Source: Gnetum montanum
Taxonomy: Eukaryota; Streptophyta; Gnetopsida; Gnetales; Gnetaceae
NCBI GenBank assembly: GCA_015680685.1
Contig: MNCI01023331.1
Coordinates: 241,224-305,223 of the forward strand
Length of the DNA: 64,000 nucleotides
Direction: 5' to 3'
The notes below the pieces were generated by a model. The model had not been told where the DNA came from. It saw only the letters and a program-made list of their open reading frames with translations, and did no database searches. The translations under genes were made by a program, and so were the position numbers. How positions within the stretch are numbered: position 1 is the first letter of the stretch; each line of letters opens with the position of its first letter. Shown in pieces: positions 1 through 12,338 of this stretch.

Positions 1-374
1 TGCTGAATCAACCATGGATCCAGACTTGGCATGTCACTGTACGACCATGCGAAGACATCAATGTGATCCTGCAGGACTTTAAATATGCCTTCATGTGTTT
101 GTGTGTCTAGGAGAGAGCTTAGTCTTAACATCTTTACCTTCCCCTTTGACGTGGTCATAGGTATCTCGACAAGAGGATCTTCGGTTACATCCCCAGCCTC
201 TAAATCTAGGGCTTGGACTGGGTGTCTGGGCCAATCTGGGGATACTTCCAAGGCTACTATAGTGTCAATCATAGTTGACCCCCAATCGATGATGTTGGGA
301 TTCAATTGTCTCATGAACCTACCTTTTGGCCCTACTAACATTAAATGTGTGTAAAGGGCACGATGGATTTCCAT
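1..374 (-). pseudogene. pol N-terminal fragment, element A
   Basis: The minus strand encodes the region ahead of reverse transcriptase. It matches the first ~130 residues of the pol frame of element C (near 33034-32650), including the 'GPxGK' stretch and the 'MPGLDP' stretch seen in the complement. The conserved ATG falls at 374-372, the position where C, Y and V also have one. The window edge cuts off the rest of pol. The frame is decayed. Its place to the left of the antisense gene copy at 1218 mirrors element C. Confidence 0.75.
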
Positions 375-459
375 CTCTTGCTTAACCTATCATAATAAGA
401 CGAAAGCCTGGGTAAGGGTCAAACACAAATCTGTAAAGCAACACTGAGATGCAACTTGC

Positions 460-880
460 TAAGTGAGGTGACATAAAGATTGAAAGTTTGCTATTTTAAG
501 GTCGTGGCAGACCGCCAAGTTGTGAGAATGTAGAATTGTTAATGGAACATGTGATGGTTGACATGCGAGTGCCAAACTGCTAGTTTAGTGTCATCTCAGA
601 CTACCATATTGCAACATGTGAAATCTTGATATCGAAAACAATGATAAAGAAAATTATGAGTACAAGGAGTATTGAATTACCAATATGAGAAAATGAATCA
701 TGAAATCATTAGGAAATGTGATACTGCCCCTGTGGAAGAGGGCGAGGCAACTGCTGGTGCGAGGATATGGTTAGTTTAACATCATTGTAAACTACAAACA
801 TAATGGGTATTTTAAGGTCTTTTCGGATGCTGAGGAATACAACTTTACTTGACTTGTTAATTTAAGGTCTTTTGGACCTT
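460..880 (+). repeat. Degenerate AGTTTAAGGTC-type motif block, element A
   Basis: Several copies of the element-wide motif (AGTTT-A-A-G-G-T-C, short spacer, G-A-C-C) occur here, for example near 500, 580, 815 and 862. The block lies between the pol start and the TATA box of the antisense gene, as in Y (15300-15790) and C (33164). No coding potential is seen. The rest of 375-1060 is AT-rich non-coding sequence. Confidence 0.6.
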
Positions 881-1067
881 TAATTAAAAAAAATATTATT
901 ATATATTTTCTCTTTATCCTCAAGAAGGCGAGTAGTTGGCTTGAAGTGTGTCAAGGCTTAAATGCTAATAGTGTTATGATGTCGTGGCGAGCATGATACA
1001 TCGCACGACATGCTCCACATTAATTGGAGAGAGGAAGAGGTAAGTTTCCTCATCTTGCCCTTGTGGC

Positions 1068-1075
1068 TATAAATA
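1068..1075 (+). promoter_or_regulatory. TATA box of antisense gene, element A
   Basis: TATAAATA followed by GGGG lies 150 bp before the ATG at 1218. C has the same arrangement (33286, ATG 33461), and V has TATATAAA at 55316. Conservation of a TATA box at this place in decayed copies argues for a dedicated promoter. Confidence 0.6.
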
Positions 1076-1217
1076 GGGGTTAAACCTGGGTAATTTCACT
1101 ATTTCCACCGTAAGAGCATAGAACCCTCATTAGAGCATATGGCGATTTCAAAGCACGAAGTAGTTGACTAGAAAGATGAATTTTTATAGCAAAGGTTGTA
1201 AATCTATAAGGAGGGAC

Positions 1218-4200
1218 ATGGCTCCTAAGACTCATCTGGTGCTTGCGAAGGTCGAAGAGGTGAAAAAGGCCATGAGATGTGTGCCACAAGTGTGCGTTCT
1301 TGCACAAGATAGCACGTCATTGATCCAGTATGTTTTCATGCCCCCTTTGCTTTTTTTTTGTTTTACGCCTTTCTTGTTGTTTTGCATCGTAGTTTTGCAT
1401 CCTATTTGTTCTACTATCTATATTTTCTACAACTATCTTGTTTTAGCCTTTGCATTGCTGTGGTGTCTTTTTTGGTCATGGCCGATGTGCAAAGGTTTCG
1501 TTGTAAGGCCATTGGGGTTGCTACCACTGTAGTTGTCATGCTAGTGGGGCTGGGGTAGTTTAAGTTGTTTGACCCTGGCATGTCATAGTGTAAAAAAATA
1601 TTTAGGAGGGTTTGGCCATGTGTGATGTGACATTGCGATGCATATTTTGTTTGGGCATGTTGCCAATCGTTTTGCTACTATGCTGAGCTATTTGCATGTT
1701 TTCGCTCTGCTAGGCTCTCACACCTTTGCTACACTATGTGTGGGCAGAGGGTTATGCTATGGTATATTTATGGGTTGCTGGATGCGACTAAGTTGTACGT
1801 GTATTGCATTTAAGTGTGATGCCAACCTTTGTTGATGACATTGTGTAGGGCAGGGCCAAGGTCTAGGCTAATCATTTTCGATCTCGAAGGCATCTGATGC
1901 CATATGAGTAGACCTATGGCCAATGCTCCTCCTCCACTGCACGTGGGAGATTGAGCAGTTTGCTTCAGGGCAGGGACATGAGACTTCCTACAATTCCTTC
2001 TAAACCATTTTAGTGTGGTTGTTTGGTCTTTCTTAGATAGGAAGCAACCATCTGGCATAATAGAGGCCATGATTCCAGGGGCTAATCAAGGCATCCTAGG
2101 ATATCTTTCCAATGAGGTGACCACCGTCAGGCAAGGAGGGGAGTCCGGCCAATATCTAATAGGGGCATTTGGCCTGGATTTGGGACATGCCAGAATATGA
2201 GTGCTATCACTCGTACAACACATTATACCTCGCACATCACATGGCGATACACTTTTAGAACCACAGGGAACCATCTATTATGCAAGCGGGTGAGTTTTGC
2301 ATCTTTTCTTTTCTTCATTGTGCTATGTTGGCTATACCTGGCCGAATTCTAATAGTGCATGCTTGTTGCTAGGTTCCATATTGATGACGATGGGGTTCAC
2401 AATCAGCCAGGTTTACTGGCTACGATATAGCTAGCCCTATAGGAGTTTTCTTCTGCCAAGAACTTGTAGGCGAGCGTAATTGGTCAGTGTGGGGGAGAAT
2501 ACCACACTTACCCATGCACGCTTGCCACTTTCTATTATCAGTTTAGGGTGAAGGGTTGGCTAGACAAGGAGTGGAGAGAACCTTTCAAACAGATCATGCT
2601 TGAAACCATTCTGGCAGTTGAACTCTCGCTATTCCCATTACCGTAGAGACCTAGTGGGTCAAAAGGCTGGCACCACATGCTTAAGTGTTTTCGTAGTCTT
2701 TGCATTCTCTACATTGTTAGGCTAAGTGTGTTTTTTGAAAATTTTTGTAGGGGTGAAGAAGCCTTGTGAGGTGAAAATGGTAGCTGCCATGAGGTAGGGG
2801 GCGAACATCTACTTCAAATACGATGAAGTAGTGGTGAGCCAAAGCTAGTTATAACAAGGGGCCTCGAACTCTTTGCTCATGAAGGTTCGAAGGGTGGGGC
2901 TTATGGATCTATTCATGGCTCCGAATACAGGCATTTCTGCTATTGAGATGCTCTATTTGGTCAACTCCTTCTTTGGGAAGGTGGGTCATTTTCGCACGTA
3001 TGTGCAGGGTGTGCGAGTGGTCATTAACATCAATGACCAATTGTTTGCTGATCTATTTGGCATTCCTGCTGATGGCACCCTTGTAGTGGCAAAGGGAAAA
3101 TAGGAGTTGACCCTACAAAAGTAGCATATTAAGGAGTGGCTAAGGCTCCCCAAGAAGCAAAAAGGATTCCCTATGGATAAGCTTAAGGATGGCCCTACCA
3201 TGGGGATATACCTGATCTTTTGTAACCGTGCATTTCCTCAACTACTCACCCAAGGAAAGGTCCTGGAGCTTGAGCAGGCTTGGGTGATATAGGAAGTCAT
3301 GGAAGAGGGGGCCCATTACAACTGGGTTGAATTCCTATGTAATGGTTTGCAGGCCAAGATTATGGGACTCCATGGGCAAACAGAGTCTCGATCTAACATA
3401 CATTATGCTTTCTACATAGGCTGTTTAAAGCGCTTCGTGGAGTTCTTTATGGTCCAGGAGGATGGAGTCTGGTCCATGTTAGACCGTGGACAGATTTCCA
3501 AGCCATTGATTCGGTAGGTCCTTTGAACCATGTGGGCCTAGGACCCTCTAGAAATGGTCGGAGAGTCATTATCTGTAATGACTAAAGGTCTGGCAGCTCG
3601 TAGTGCCCATGGCCAGGACAGTGTAGGGGAGACACCCCTTGTTATAGCTGGTAGCATGATACAGGATGAACATCTCTTAGTTGAGACTATGCCCAAGGAA
3701 CTGTGAAGGAAGAGATCTCCCCCAGCCAAGGAAAGCTCTCGTGGCAAGGAGGGACGGAGACTGCAACTCAAGCTACGGCGAACACAACCCCCCATTGGTA
3801 AGCATTTTTGTATAATGCTTATATCATTATGTTGTGTGGTGCTAGATGGTGCAGCATAGCATGGCACTTGTTTTGAACCAGCTTGTTTTGAATTAATGCA
3901 AATATGCTTTCTTGCTTAGCAGAGGAAGAAGAAGATGAAGAAGAAGATAATGAGGAAGTATTGGCCCTTAGGATGGGTGTGACCAATAAAGATGTGGAGG
4001 CCCCAATTTTGGAGGAAAGGGACCTGGTCAGGAATAATGGAGCTCCTATCTCCAGGGTAGGGGCTCTTGTCATTAGGGAGCCTCTTTCTATCAACGAAGA
4101 GGTTCCCTCCCAAAATAGAAAATATGCTGGTCTCCTGAAAGGAAAGGCACCAGCACATGAGGAAAGGAATTTCATGGATTTGGTGGGGCCCTCTAACATG

Positions 4201-5595
4201 GCTACCATGGTGATCTTATCTCGGCAGGAAGAAAGATCGCAGTCGAATGCTGGTGAGTTGGGCTCTGCGCATGCCTTATCATAGTCACTTTGGCTATTGC
4301 TAACCCACTTAATCATGTAACAAGTGTTATTGTTAACACCGTAGGATCCCCTCTGCTCCATAAAGAGTCATGGGCTGAAGTCCTTGACAAGTTTATGTTC
4401 ATGTAGAGACTTTTTGATGATATGATCAAGCGCCTTCAATAGGTGGACCATAGCGCGAGTAAGTATCAGTGTTAACTGCTCTTATGTTGCTATACTAAAG
4501 TTTTTAAGTTTTTTGATTATGTTATGCTAACATGATTGCTACACTCCATGTGTTAAACAGCCTCTTGGCTCAAGTGGGACTTGACACAACCTATAAAGGT
4601 TGGTGCGGTGCCCACACTCTTGCTTGATGTGACCCAGGTGCCTCGTCGCGTGTTCGATGAGGCTTACAAGTGTTTTTTGCAGTCGGCATGCTCTCTGTGG
4701 GAATGTAGGCATGCGAATGAGGACCTATGGAAATGGACCCACTGGGCCAAGCAAAGGGAGGCTGAACTGGTTGGCAAGGTGGGGAATCTCATGTCAAAGG
4801 TTGACTTCCTCATAAACCGTAATCCTGACCCTGTTGATTTTAAGAGGGCTGAAGATGACTACGCTAGGTTTTGGACCATCGTTCATCAGAATGTTGAATC
4901 CACCCGTGAGATAGTCGAGTAGTAAAGGTAGATGGACTTGTTGGCCTAGAAGTGCCAAGATATGAAAGACATCAGCACTAAGGTTTTCAAATGGGGGAAA
5001 ATCTAGAGGATCCATAAACATGTGTACAAGCTGGAGAATGAGACCCACCGAAAATTGTACAGAGACACTGCTGTGGAGGCCTTCACATATGAAGCGTTCA
5101 TGAAGGCCATTGGCACTTCTAAGGCCTATGCCAAGTTTAAGGAGTAGGTGGAGGTCACAGAATCTCCTGACTTGAGGGTGAACCTTCCCATAGAAGAGAC
5201 TGCAACCACTTCCCTTTTCCCAAAACCTCTAAAATAGATGACCACAGAAAGGGAGAAGGCTACCACAGTGAATGCTGAATCTGGCGATGGTTGGATGGAT
5301 ATTTCAGTAGAGGAGATTTGGCATTGCCTCAGGCTCGGCCTAGACTAAATACCTCTTGAGACCAGCGTAGGCTCCTCTCAGGTTAGTCGCTTTCATGTTA
5401 TGTTATAGCTTGCATTTATCACATTTGTTGCCCTAGCTAACTACTTTCTTCTTGCGATGAGGGTGCGAGACCCATGGGGATAGGGAATGTAGGATTAGTA
5501 GAAGGAAATGTAGGAGTGGATGATGCATAGATAGATGAAGCATAGGTAGATGGTGAAGGTGTTGCAACCGGAAACATTCCATGATAGCATGGGAT
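1218..5595 (+). pseudogene. Antisense accessory gene, decayed copy A
   Basis: Decayed copy of the eight-exon gene at 33461-37551. Exon 1 starts at 1218 (MAPKTHLVLAKVEE) and ends at a good donor GTATGT. The HAD-like exon (about 1850-2290) still shows 'IIFDLEG' and 'FSVVVWSFLD', and ends at a GTGAG donor. The exon-4 equivalent (about 2760-3520) keeps 'LMDLFMAPN', 'FADLFGIPADG' and the 'FYIGCLKRFVEFF' stretch. The acidic segment 3904-4284, the coiled-coil exon (4560-5350) and a short last exon follow. Stops and frameshifts are present throughout. CG is largely replaced by TG/CA, as expected for an old methylated copy. Confidence 0.8.
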
Positions 5596-5724
5596 TTCAA
5601 CTTCTTTTCTTTTTGAAAATTTTGCAACATCGCCAATGGGCAGAGATTTTGAATAGAATGAAAACCTTCGGCAAGGAAATTGATTTTGTGTTAACTTGTG
5701 TACTATGTAAAGTTTTCATGTTTT

Positions 5725-6060
5725 TAGATGCTAGTTTTAGGCCATTCTAGGCCATTGCTAGTTTTGGGCCATTTCGAGCCATGGCGTGGCAAATTAAAGC
5801 AATAAGCGAGAGTGCTAGTTTCAGGCCATCTCAGGCCAATGCTCAAAGGAGGTAGTTCATAGAACAACAAGGTAGCAGTGCTAGTTTTAGGCCATTTTAG
5901 GCTGTAGCATAGAAATGCCAGAGAAGTAGCATGTCATGAAAGTGAATAAGTAATAATGATAGTTTTAGGCCATTTCAGGCCATTGCATAACGTGTCAAAA
6001 GTACCACAAGCTAACCAAGCAAGCTGTCACTGTGCTAGTATTAGGCCATTTCTGGCCATT
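5725..6060 (+). repeat. AGTTTTAGGCC motif block between antisense gene and protease, element A
   Basis: About six copies of 'CTAGTTTTAGGCCATTT' followed by GGGCC/AGGCC and 'ATTGC/ATAGC' occur near 5728, 5757, 5815, 5880, 5960 and 6030. The same block stands in the same place in C (37629-37760), Y (23975-24270) and V (54960-55095). Confidence 0.75.
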
Positions 6061-6181
6061 GCGTAACAATGCAAGGAGAAGTATATGTTATTGAGATGAA
6101 AAGGCAATAAGTGCCCAATGGACAACAACTAGTTAGGTAGTGATGGTGTCACTTCAATATGTGTAGTTGTCTCTTAACCCA

Positions 6182-7124
6182 TCATAAGTTGATTAGAGCA
6201 TAGGGCTGAAGTAATTCACTAGGGTTTTCACCAACATCATCGCCCTCCACTTGGAAGGGCAGCTTGACCCATGCGCTTTTGATTTGGGGGTCGACTTGCA
6301 AGGCTGATCCCATTGGATGGTTAATGCATGCGCGAGTAGATGCCTTATCCTCTGGGATTGTAACCTCGAAACCTTGCTCCATTTCTACGTTACTGATTAC
6401 TTGCATTGCTATTTCATCATCGTGAATCATCACTTCCCTACCAATGTAAGGCAAGTGGATTTCCTGGTGTATAGGTGAGGAGACAGCCCTGAGTTGTGCC
6501 AACCATGACCTTCCCAAGATCAAGTTAAACCCAGGCATTTCATTGACCACAATGAATGTTGCATATGTGGGGAATTGATCCCTAGCTATGAAGTTTACAT
6601 GCACTATACCTTTTACCAAGACGTGTTTCCCATTGAAAGAACTTAAGCACGACGTTGTGGTGGGTTTGATTTGGTCAACCAAACCCAACTTGTCTATCAT
6701 AGAGAAGGGAATGACGTTTGTGGTAGCCCCATCATCGATGTGTACTCTTCGGATCTGGTGTTGGCACCCGAATTGTGAGGAAGAGGGATGCCATAGTTAC
6801 CTAACCCTTTTCAGGATCTTTTTTGATGGCACTCTTACTGAAAGTCAATCGAGGCATCATGGGGTCTAGAGGTATGGAGGGGAGCATAACCGAATGTATT
6901 GCTTCCTCTTCCATAGGTAGGTGCTTGTTGATCGAAATCACCATTAACATGTAGATTAGAGCCTCGTGGTAAGGTAGAGATGCTATAATTAGGTCGTACA
7001 GGCTCAGTGTAGTCCTTTTTTGCTCTAGAGCTTGCTTGACCTCGGAGAAGGCATCCAGGAGGTCTTGGAAACCCTCTCGTTTGATGAATTCTTCCTCTTC
7101 GACTCATCCCAGAAGATGAATTTA
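6182..7124 (-). pseudogene. Gag linker/aspartic protease fragment, element A
   Basis: Read leftward, this holds the retroviral-type aspartic protease of the family. The open stretch 6700-6182 gives 'MIDKLGLVDQIKPTT', 'GFNLILGRSWLAQL' and 'HQEIHLPY', matching the protease C-half of element C (38048-38580). The active-site part lies about 6720-6760, in frame-broken sequence. The stretch 7107-6835 is part of the proline/arginine-rich linker ahead of the protease. At about 7124 the match stops and an RNase H piece begins. Gag and an LTR are missing on this side. Confidence 0.75.
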
Positions 7125-7261
7125 CTGAGGAGAGGTAATGACGACAGTTGCACTACCTCCTTGAGCGTTTGATGCATCGTCAAAGTGTAAAGTGGCTACA
7201 AGATGCAACAAGACAATGTCAACCTTGCTAACATGTTCGTCTAGGAATTTGGGATCTATGG
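7125..7261 (-). pseudogene. Fragment of second RNase H domain, out of place
   Basis: The minus strand reads 'LHFDDASNAQGGSATVVIT', the start of the archaeal-type RNase H (compare 'LYFDGASTARGGSAATV' in element C). It is joined at about 7124 to protease-linker sequence and at 7262 to an LTR start. Its closest relative is the piece at 14016-14190. This is a rearrangement junction, not a gene. Confidence 0.65.
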
Positions 7262-8200
7262 TGAAACACCCCAAAAAAATACGAGGTCATCTTGGCTTCA
7301 CCAGGCCTTGCAATCCACTCAACACTACAGCAATTCTCTAGGAGGAGAATGCTCTGAGTTTGGGCTAACCAGTTTGGAAAATTTTCTACTTTAGGTGTCA
7401 ACAGGTTCTAAGGGTCACCCCACCTGACCACCTAAGTAGCCCGCTCAGTTGGTAGCCTACTCAAAAAAAACGCAAAGTTTGTAGCAACACTCTAGGTGCA
7501 TGAAAAATAGTTTGGTAAGTTTTCTAAGTGACGAAGTTGGCTACGCTATGCTATGTTGTATAGCATAGCACGATTCAGAAAATGATTGTAGAATGTAACA
7601 TGACATCAATTGTACAGAAAGCCTCCTCACCCATTCTTGAGTCCTGCAACAATATCCCTTTCTGTTAGGAAGTGGCAAACTATGTCTACTACTATGCTAC
7701 GCTGAGCTACAAGGCACAGCAAGGTGTAGCAATCCTACGGAAGAGACAGAAGGCAACTCGAAGGGCAAGAGCGGAAAAGTACGTAAGTCTTACACTGCAG
7801 GAAACAAAGCCTAGAAAAGTTGGTAGAGTTTCTATGACTAAGAATAGTTCCTACGCTATGCTATGCTGCGTAGCATAGTAAGGAGTAGCAAGAATGCAGT
7901 GCAGACATTAACGCTATGCCATGCCAAACATGCTATGCTACAATGCATGTAGGTGCTTAAGCAACATCAATGTGCCCCACCCAAACCATTGGCATGTGCC
8001 GCTATGTGCTGATAGCATGATGACGGTGTGGCATGTCCACAATTGCAATGCTCACAATGGTCATGAGCATAATGGCCATGTTGGCATGTGTGGCATGAGA
8101 AAGTCAGTGAAAATCCAGAGCACGTGGCATCCAGGCTATCCCTCTTACATGCCCTCAGTTCTATAAATACCCCAACAAGAAACATTCAAAGGACTCTTGG
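7262..8200 (+). mobile_element. LTR family I fragment (LTR1)
   Basis: Begins TGAAACACCCCAAAAAAA and matches the first ~940 bp of LTR X (12330 on). It ends about 35 bp after TATAAATA (8162-8169), where the R region should begin. A second LTR start follows at once. Short inverted GCTATGCTACGTAGC-like strings are frequent. No U5 part is present. Confidence 0.75.
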
Positions 8201-9150
8201 TGAAACACCTCAAAAAATATGAGGTCATCCTAGCTTCACCAGGCCTTGCAATCCATGCAGCACTATGGTAGTTCTCTAGGAGGAGAACACTTTGAGTTTG
8301 GGTTGACCAGTTCAGAAAATTTTCTACTTTAGCTATCAACAGGTTTTGTGTCATCCTGCCTATCCACCAAAGTAGTCTACCTAGTCGACAGCCTACTCAG
8401 AAATGGCACACGGAGTTGGTAGTAGCACTCTGGATGTGTAAAAAATAGTCCAGCAAGTTTTCTAAGTCATGAAGCCTACAACACTACGCTACATTATATA
8501 GCGTAGCAAGCTTCAGAAAATGATGGCAGAATGAAGTGCTACACTATGTGATGTCACACAGCGTAGCATAGCAATGACTTAATTAACCACTTCCCTCACC
8601 CAATTTCGAGTTCTGCAATGATGTCCCTTTTCATCAGGAAGTGGCAGACCACGTCTGCTGCTATGCTACATAGAGCTACATGGAGCAGTAAGGCATAGCA
8701 ATCCTGCAGAAGAGACAAAAGGTAGTTTGAAAGGTAGAGTCAATGGAGTTTGCAAGACTTGCATTGTAGAAGACAAGGTTTGCAAATCGGCAAAACGTTT
8801 TGTGACTAACGCCGGTCACTACGCTATGCTATGCTACGTAGTGTAGCATAACGTAGCAAGCATGTGACACATAGCAGGATGCGTGGCAAAGTGTTACAAC
8901 TATGCCAAGCATGCTACGTCACAAAGCATAGCAAGGTATGTAGGTGGTTGAGCGACATTAATGCACCCTGCCTAATCGGACCATTGGCACATGCCCCTAG
9001 GTGTTGACGGTGTAATTATGGCATAGTAGGATTATAGTTATTGCATACAGGTTTGCATCGCAACAGTCTTGTAGGTCCAATAGTCATAGAAAACGCACAA
9101 GTGGCACCAGCAAGACAACAAAAGCTCAAGGCACGTAGCATTCAAAATCT
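8201..9150 (+). mobile_element. LTR family I fragment (LTR2)
   Basis: Starts TGAAACACCTCAAAAAATATG and matches LTR1 and LTR X up to 'CACGTAGCATTCAAAA', just short of the TATA region. It then runs straight into RNase H coding sequence. It is a truncated U3 in direct repeat with LTR1, with no target duplication visible. Confidence 0.7.
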
Positions 9151-10810
9151 CGAGGAGGTAGTGCAACTGTCGTCATCACATTCCCTTATGGGGAAATGCA
9201 TCTTTTTGCTTATCGTTTGGCATTCCCATGCACCAACAATGTAGTAGAATATGAAGGGCTACTCAGAGGCCTGTAAACTACCCAAACTTTTCACATACAA
9301 TATTTGGTGATCCAGGGCAATTCACAACTAGTCGTAAATCGAATCACCGAGGTCTACTCCTACAAGGCTATGCACCTACAGCCCTACTAAGACCTAGAAA
9401 AAATCTTGCTTAAGCAATTCATGATCACAGATGTGCAACACATGCCACACAATGAAAAAACCATGGTGGATGCCTTAGCTACCCTTACTTTAAACATTCC
9501 ATCAGATTCCCTAGCAAACCTACCAACTTCAATTATCAAATGTGCAGAGCCTATCACTCAAGTGGAACATGTGGCCTCTGTCAATGCTATGGATACCCAG
9601 GAGTGGTATGTCAACATTAAGGCTTATTTATAGCATAGCGAGTCCCCATGTGGATTGACATCTACCTAGAGAGATGCAATCTATAGGTGTGCCCAGCAAT
9701 ACGTGCTCATGGGGAATGATGCCCTGTGCCGACATTCCTACGATGAGATATTGCTAGCATACATGGATGGGGAGCAGGCACAAAAGGTAGTTAATGAATT
9801 GCATGAGGGGCTATGTAGTGGACACATAGCACCCACGGCTATGGCTGCAAAAATCAGATGCCTAGGATACTACTGGCCCCACATGGAATGTGACTGCCTG
9901 TCGAAAGTCAAGACGTGCAACAGATGCCAAAGATATGCAAATCTCATACACATAGCACCCACAGGCTTACATTCAACTTAAATCATGTGGCCCTTTCAAC
10001 GATGGGGACTAGACCTCATAGGGCCTATCATCCCTAAGTCCTCCGTAGGGCATAGTTTCATTATCACCATCACTGAATACTTTACCAAGAAAGATGACAT
10101 TGTAGCAAATCTGCCATTTCATCCTAGACAACGTCATAACTAGGTTTGGACTTCCAATGACCATTGTAACCAACAACGGGCCACAGTTTAGCAGTACGGA
10201 AACTTGAACCTTCTACAAAAATCTAGGCATTAAACAATCATTTTTCTCCCCTTATTATCTGCAGGCGAATGGGCAGGTGGAGGCTACAAATAAGTCCATC
10301 ATCAGCTTGCTGAAGTGGATGCTCAATAATAGCAAGAGACGGTGGCATGAGAAAATCCTCTACATCCTATGGGCCTACCAAATGATGTGCCAGACTGCAA
10401 CAAGTAAGAATTCTTATAGCCTTGTTTACAGATCTGAAGCTATTTTGCCTCTTGAGTTGCAAGTACCTTTACTTTGGATGATCCTATTTGACATCATGAG
10501 TGAAGCCCAGAATAATGAGTCATGTACCGTTGACCTTGACTCAATAGAGGAGGAGCACACACAGACACTGAGATGCATCAAGCACTACCAGAGCAAGCAA
10601 TAGCAGAAGCATCATGTAGATCCATGCCAAAGGCCAGTGTAGAAGGGAGACCTCATACTCAAGGCCATCCGAGAGCATGTGAGCAAATTATTAGCCAACT
10701 GGGAAGGTTCTTATGTGGTCACCAAAGCCTTTTTGAAATGGAGCCTTCAAGCTAGTGGACATGGATGGCAACGAGTTTGCCAACTCGGTGAATCACTCAT
10801 ACCTCTAGCT
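9151..10810 (+). pseudogene. pol C-terminal half (RNase H 2 + integrase), element X
   Basis: Plus-strand fragment beginning inside the archaeal-type RNase H ('SRGGSATVVITFP', 'NNVVEYEGLLRGL'). It continues through the integrase HHCC zinc finger (9790-9950: HEGLCSGH, CNRCQR), the core ('WGLDLIGP') and the segment 10260-10300 with 'NGQVEATNK', where the catalytic Glu is kept. The integrase C-terminal part runs to about 10800. Multiple stops and at least one frameshift (about 10090) make it inactive. RT and everything upstream are absent. The motif array and 3' LTR downstream are in the right order and orientation. Confidence 0.85.
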
Positions 10811-10824
10811 ATTCTACATCTAAG

Positions 10825-11250
10825 GTGTAGCGGCATCGAGCAGTGTCCTCAATGACATTAAACTAGCAATAGCACTGAGTAGCGTCTGCAATGAAATTAA
10901 ACTAGTGTCATCAAGTAGCATCTACTACAATGTTAAACTAGCAACATCACTGAGCAGCATCTACAACAACGTTAAACTAGCGGCACCGAGCAGCATCTGC
11001 TATGACATTAAACTGGCAATAGTATCGAGCAGCGTCCACTACAATGTTAAACTGGTAGTAGCACTGAGTATCATCCCCAATGACGTTAAACTAGTGACAC
11101 TGAGTAACATCCGCTATGACATTAAATTGGTAGTAGCACCGAGTAGCATTCGCAACGATGTTAAACTAGAGGCACTGAGTAGTGTCCGCAACAATGTTAA
11201 ACTAGCGACAATAGCAACCAGCCTCTGCTATGATGTTAAACTAGCATGAA
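10825..11250 (+). repeat. Tandem motif array after integrase, element X
   Basis: About 12 copies of a 30-38 bp unit built on 'GACATTAAACTAGC' with spacers such as 'ACCGAGCAGCATCTGC'. Read on the other strand, the core is AGTTT-A-A-x-GTC, the same motif as at 29070-29535 in element C and 50750-51360 in V. The array lies between integrase and the 3' LTR in all three. Confidence 0.8.
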
Positions 11251-12262
11251 AGGTTTGTTGGGACCATAGAACAACATGGTAGTCCATTCAGACCCTAAAC
11301 CAGCACATGGTCTACCAGGATCTTAAACTGGGTTTGCATCACATCACCAGCATGCATCAACAATAGATACACATCAAATGAGCGAGCGTGATGCTGAGGC
11401 ATGGGTGGGTTGTCACAGCTCTAGAATGTGGTTCATGACACAATGGAAATGTGGTCTAGAGAATACGTGGAATCACCACCCTTGGCATCATGCTGACCCT
11501 CTATAGATGTTGTAGGGCATTATATTGGCCCTCTAAACATACCATCGCTATGGCCCCTTGCCCTAATGGTAGTTCCTCGACTAGTGCCTATGGCTGGGGT
11601 TTCAGCAGTATTGTGGGCTAGCCACAATATTTTCATCCTTCTACCCCCTGCCAATGATGTTCGGCTATGTGGTACTTGACCCCATAGCTGAACTGGGAAT
11701 GCATGCCCTTGGCAGGGATTTGAGTGCATCCGCAATCACAGCAATGCTCCCGAGGCCGGTTCCTCCATGCCAATGCTACCAAGGCTACTACTAGCCTTCC
11801 TACTCTAGACATTGTACATCAAGAATGATGTTCAAAAGCTACAACAACACCAGTAGCTAGCAAGACCTTTTCCCCTAATGGCATGGCTTGCGATAGTAGC
11901 AAATGCTTCAACGCCGTGAAGTGAGTGCCTTGACTAGCTCAGCTACTTCAGAGTGCAAACTCCATGACATGCATAACATAGCTCACCATATGGAAAGAAT
12001 CTATAGGTAGGACAAAACCCTTTACAGATGTAACACAAATCATCCTATGAAGGAAACACTTGTCCTACGAGAGGTTGAAGAACAGTGCCATCCAAAGATG
12101 AAAACGTAAAAAGCCCCTCACGAGCACTCTGACAAGGGACTCCGCTAAACATCATCTTTGCTCTCTACCTTAGCCTCTACAAAACTGATGCAACACTCTC
12201 AAGTGTAGTCAAGCGATGTCTCAACACTCACCAAGTGAAAAACATAGCATTTTATCTACTAT
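11251..12262. other. Non-coding 3' region of element X
   Basis: Sequence between the tandem array and the polypurine tract. No supported reading frame, RNA gene or further repeat was seen. The corresponding 1-kb spacers are 28080-29060 in C and 49781-50745 in V. Confidence 0.5.
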
Positions 12263-12338
12263 GGTGTTTCGTATTCTTTGTCGATGTCTATTGAGCCTGT
12301 TCTCTAGACATTGACAAAGAGGAGCCAATGAAACACCC
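12263..12338 (+). promoter_or_regulatory. Polypurine tract inside an inverted repeat, element X
   Basis: The purine-rich GACAAAGAGGAGCCAA (12314-12329) directly precedes the LTR start TGAAACACC. Upstream, GGTGTTTC (12263-12270) and TTCTTTGTCGATGTC pair with GACATTGACAAAG and GAAACACC downstream. The tract and LTR edge thus form one arm of an imperfect hairpin. C and V have the same layout. Confidence 0.65.

Noticed and set aside
7672-8354. Small frames within LTR1
   Set aside because: Low-complexity U3 sequence, not conserved as protein in the other family I LTRs.
10905-11249. 114-codon frame with a repeating 'NDVKL' pattern; similar frames at 29187-29540
   Set aside because: Translation of tandem motif arrays. 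The units are shared as DNA motif, not as protein, and lie in untranslated 3' parts of the elements.
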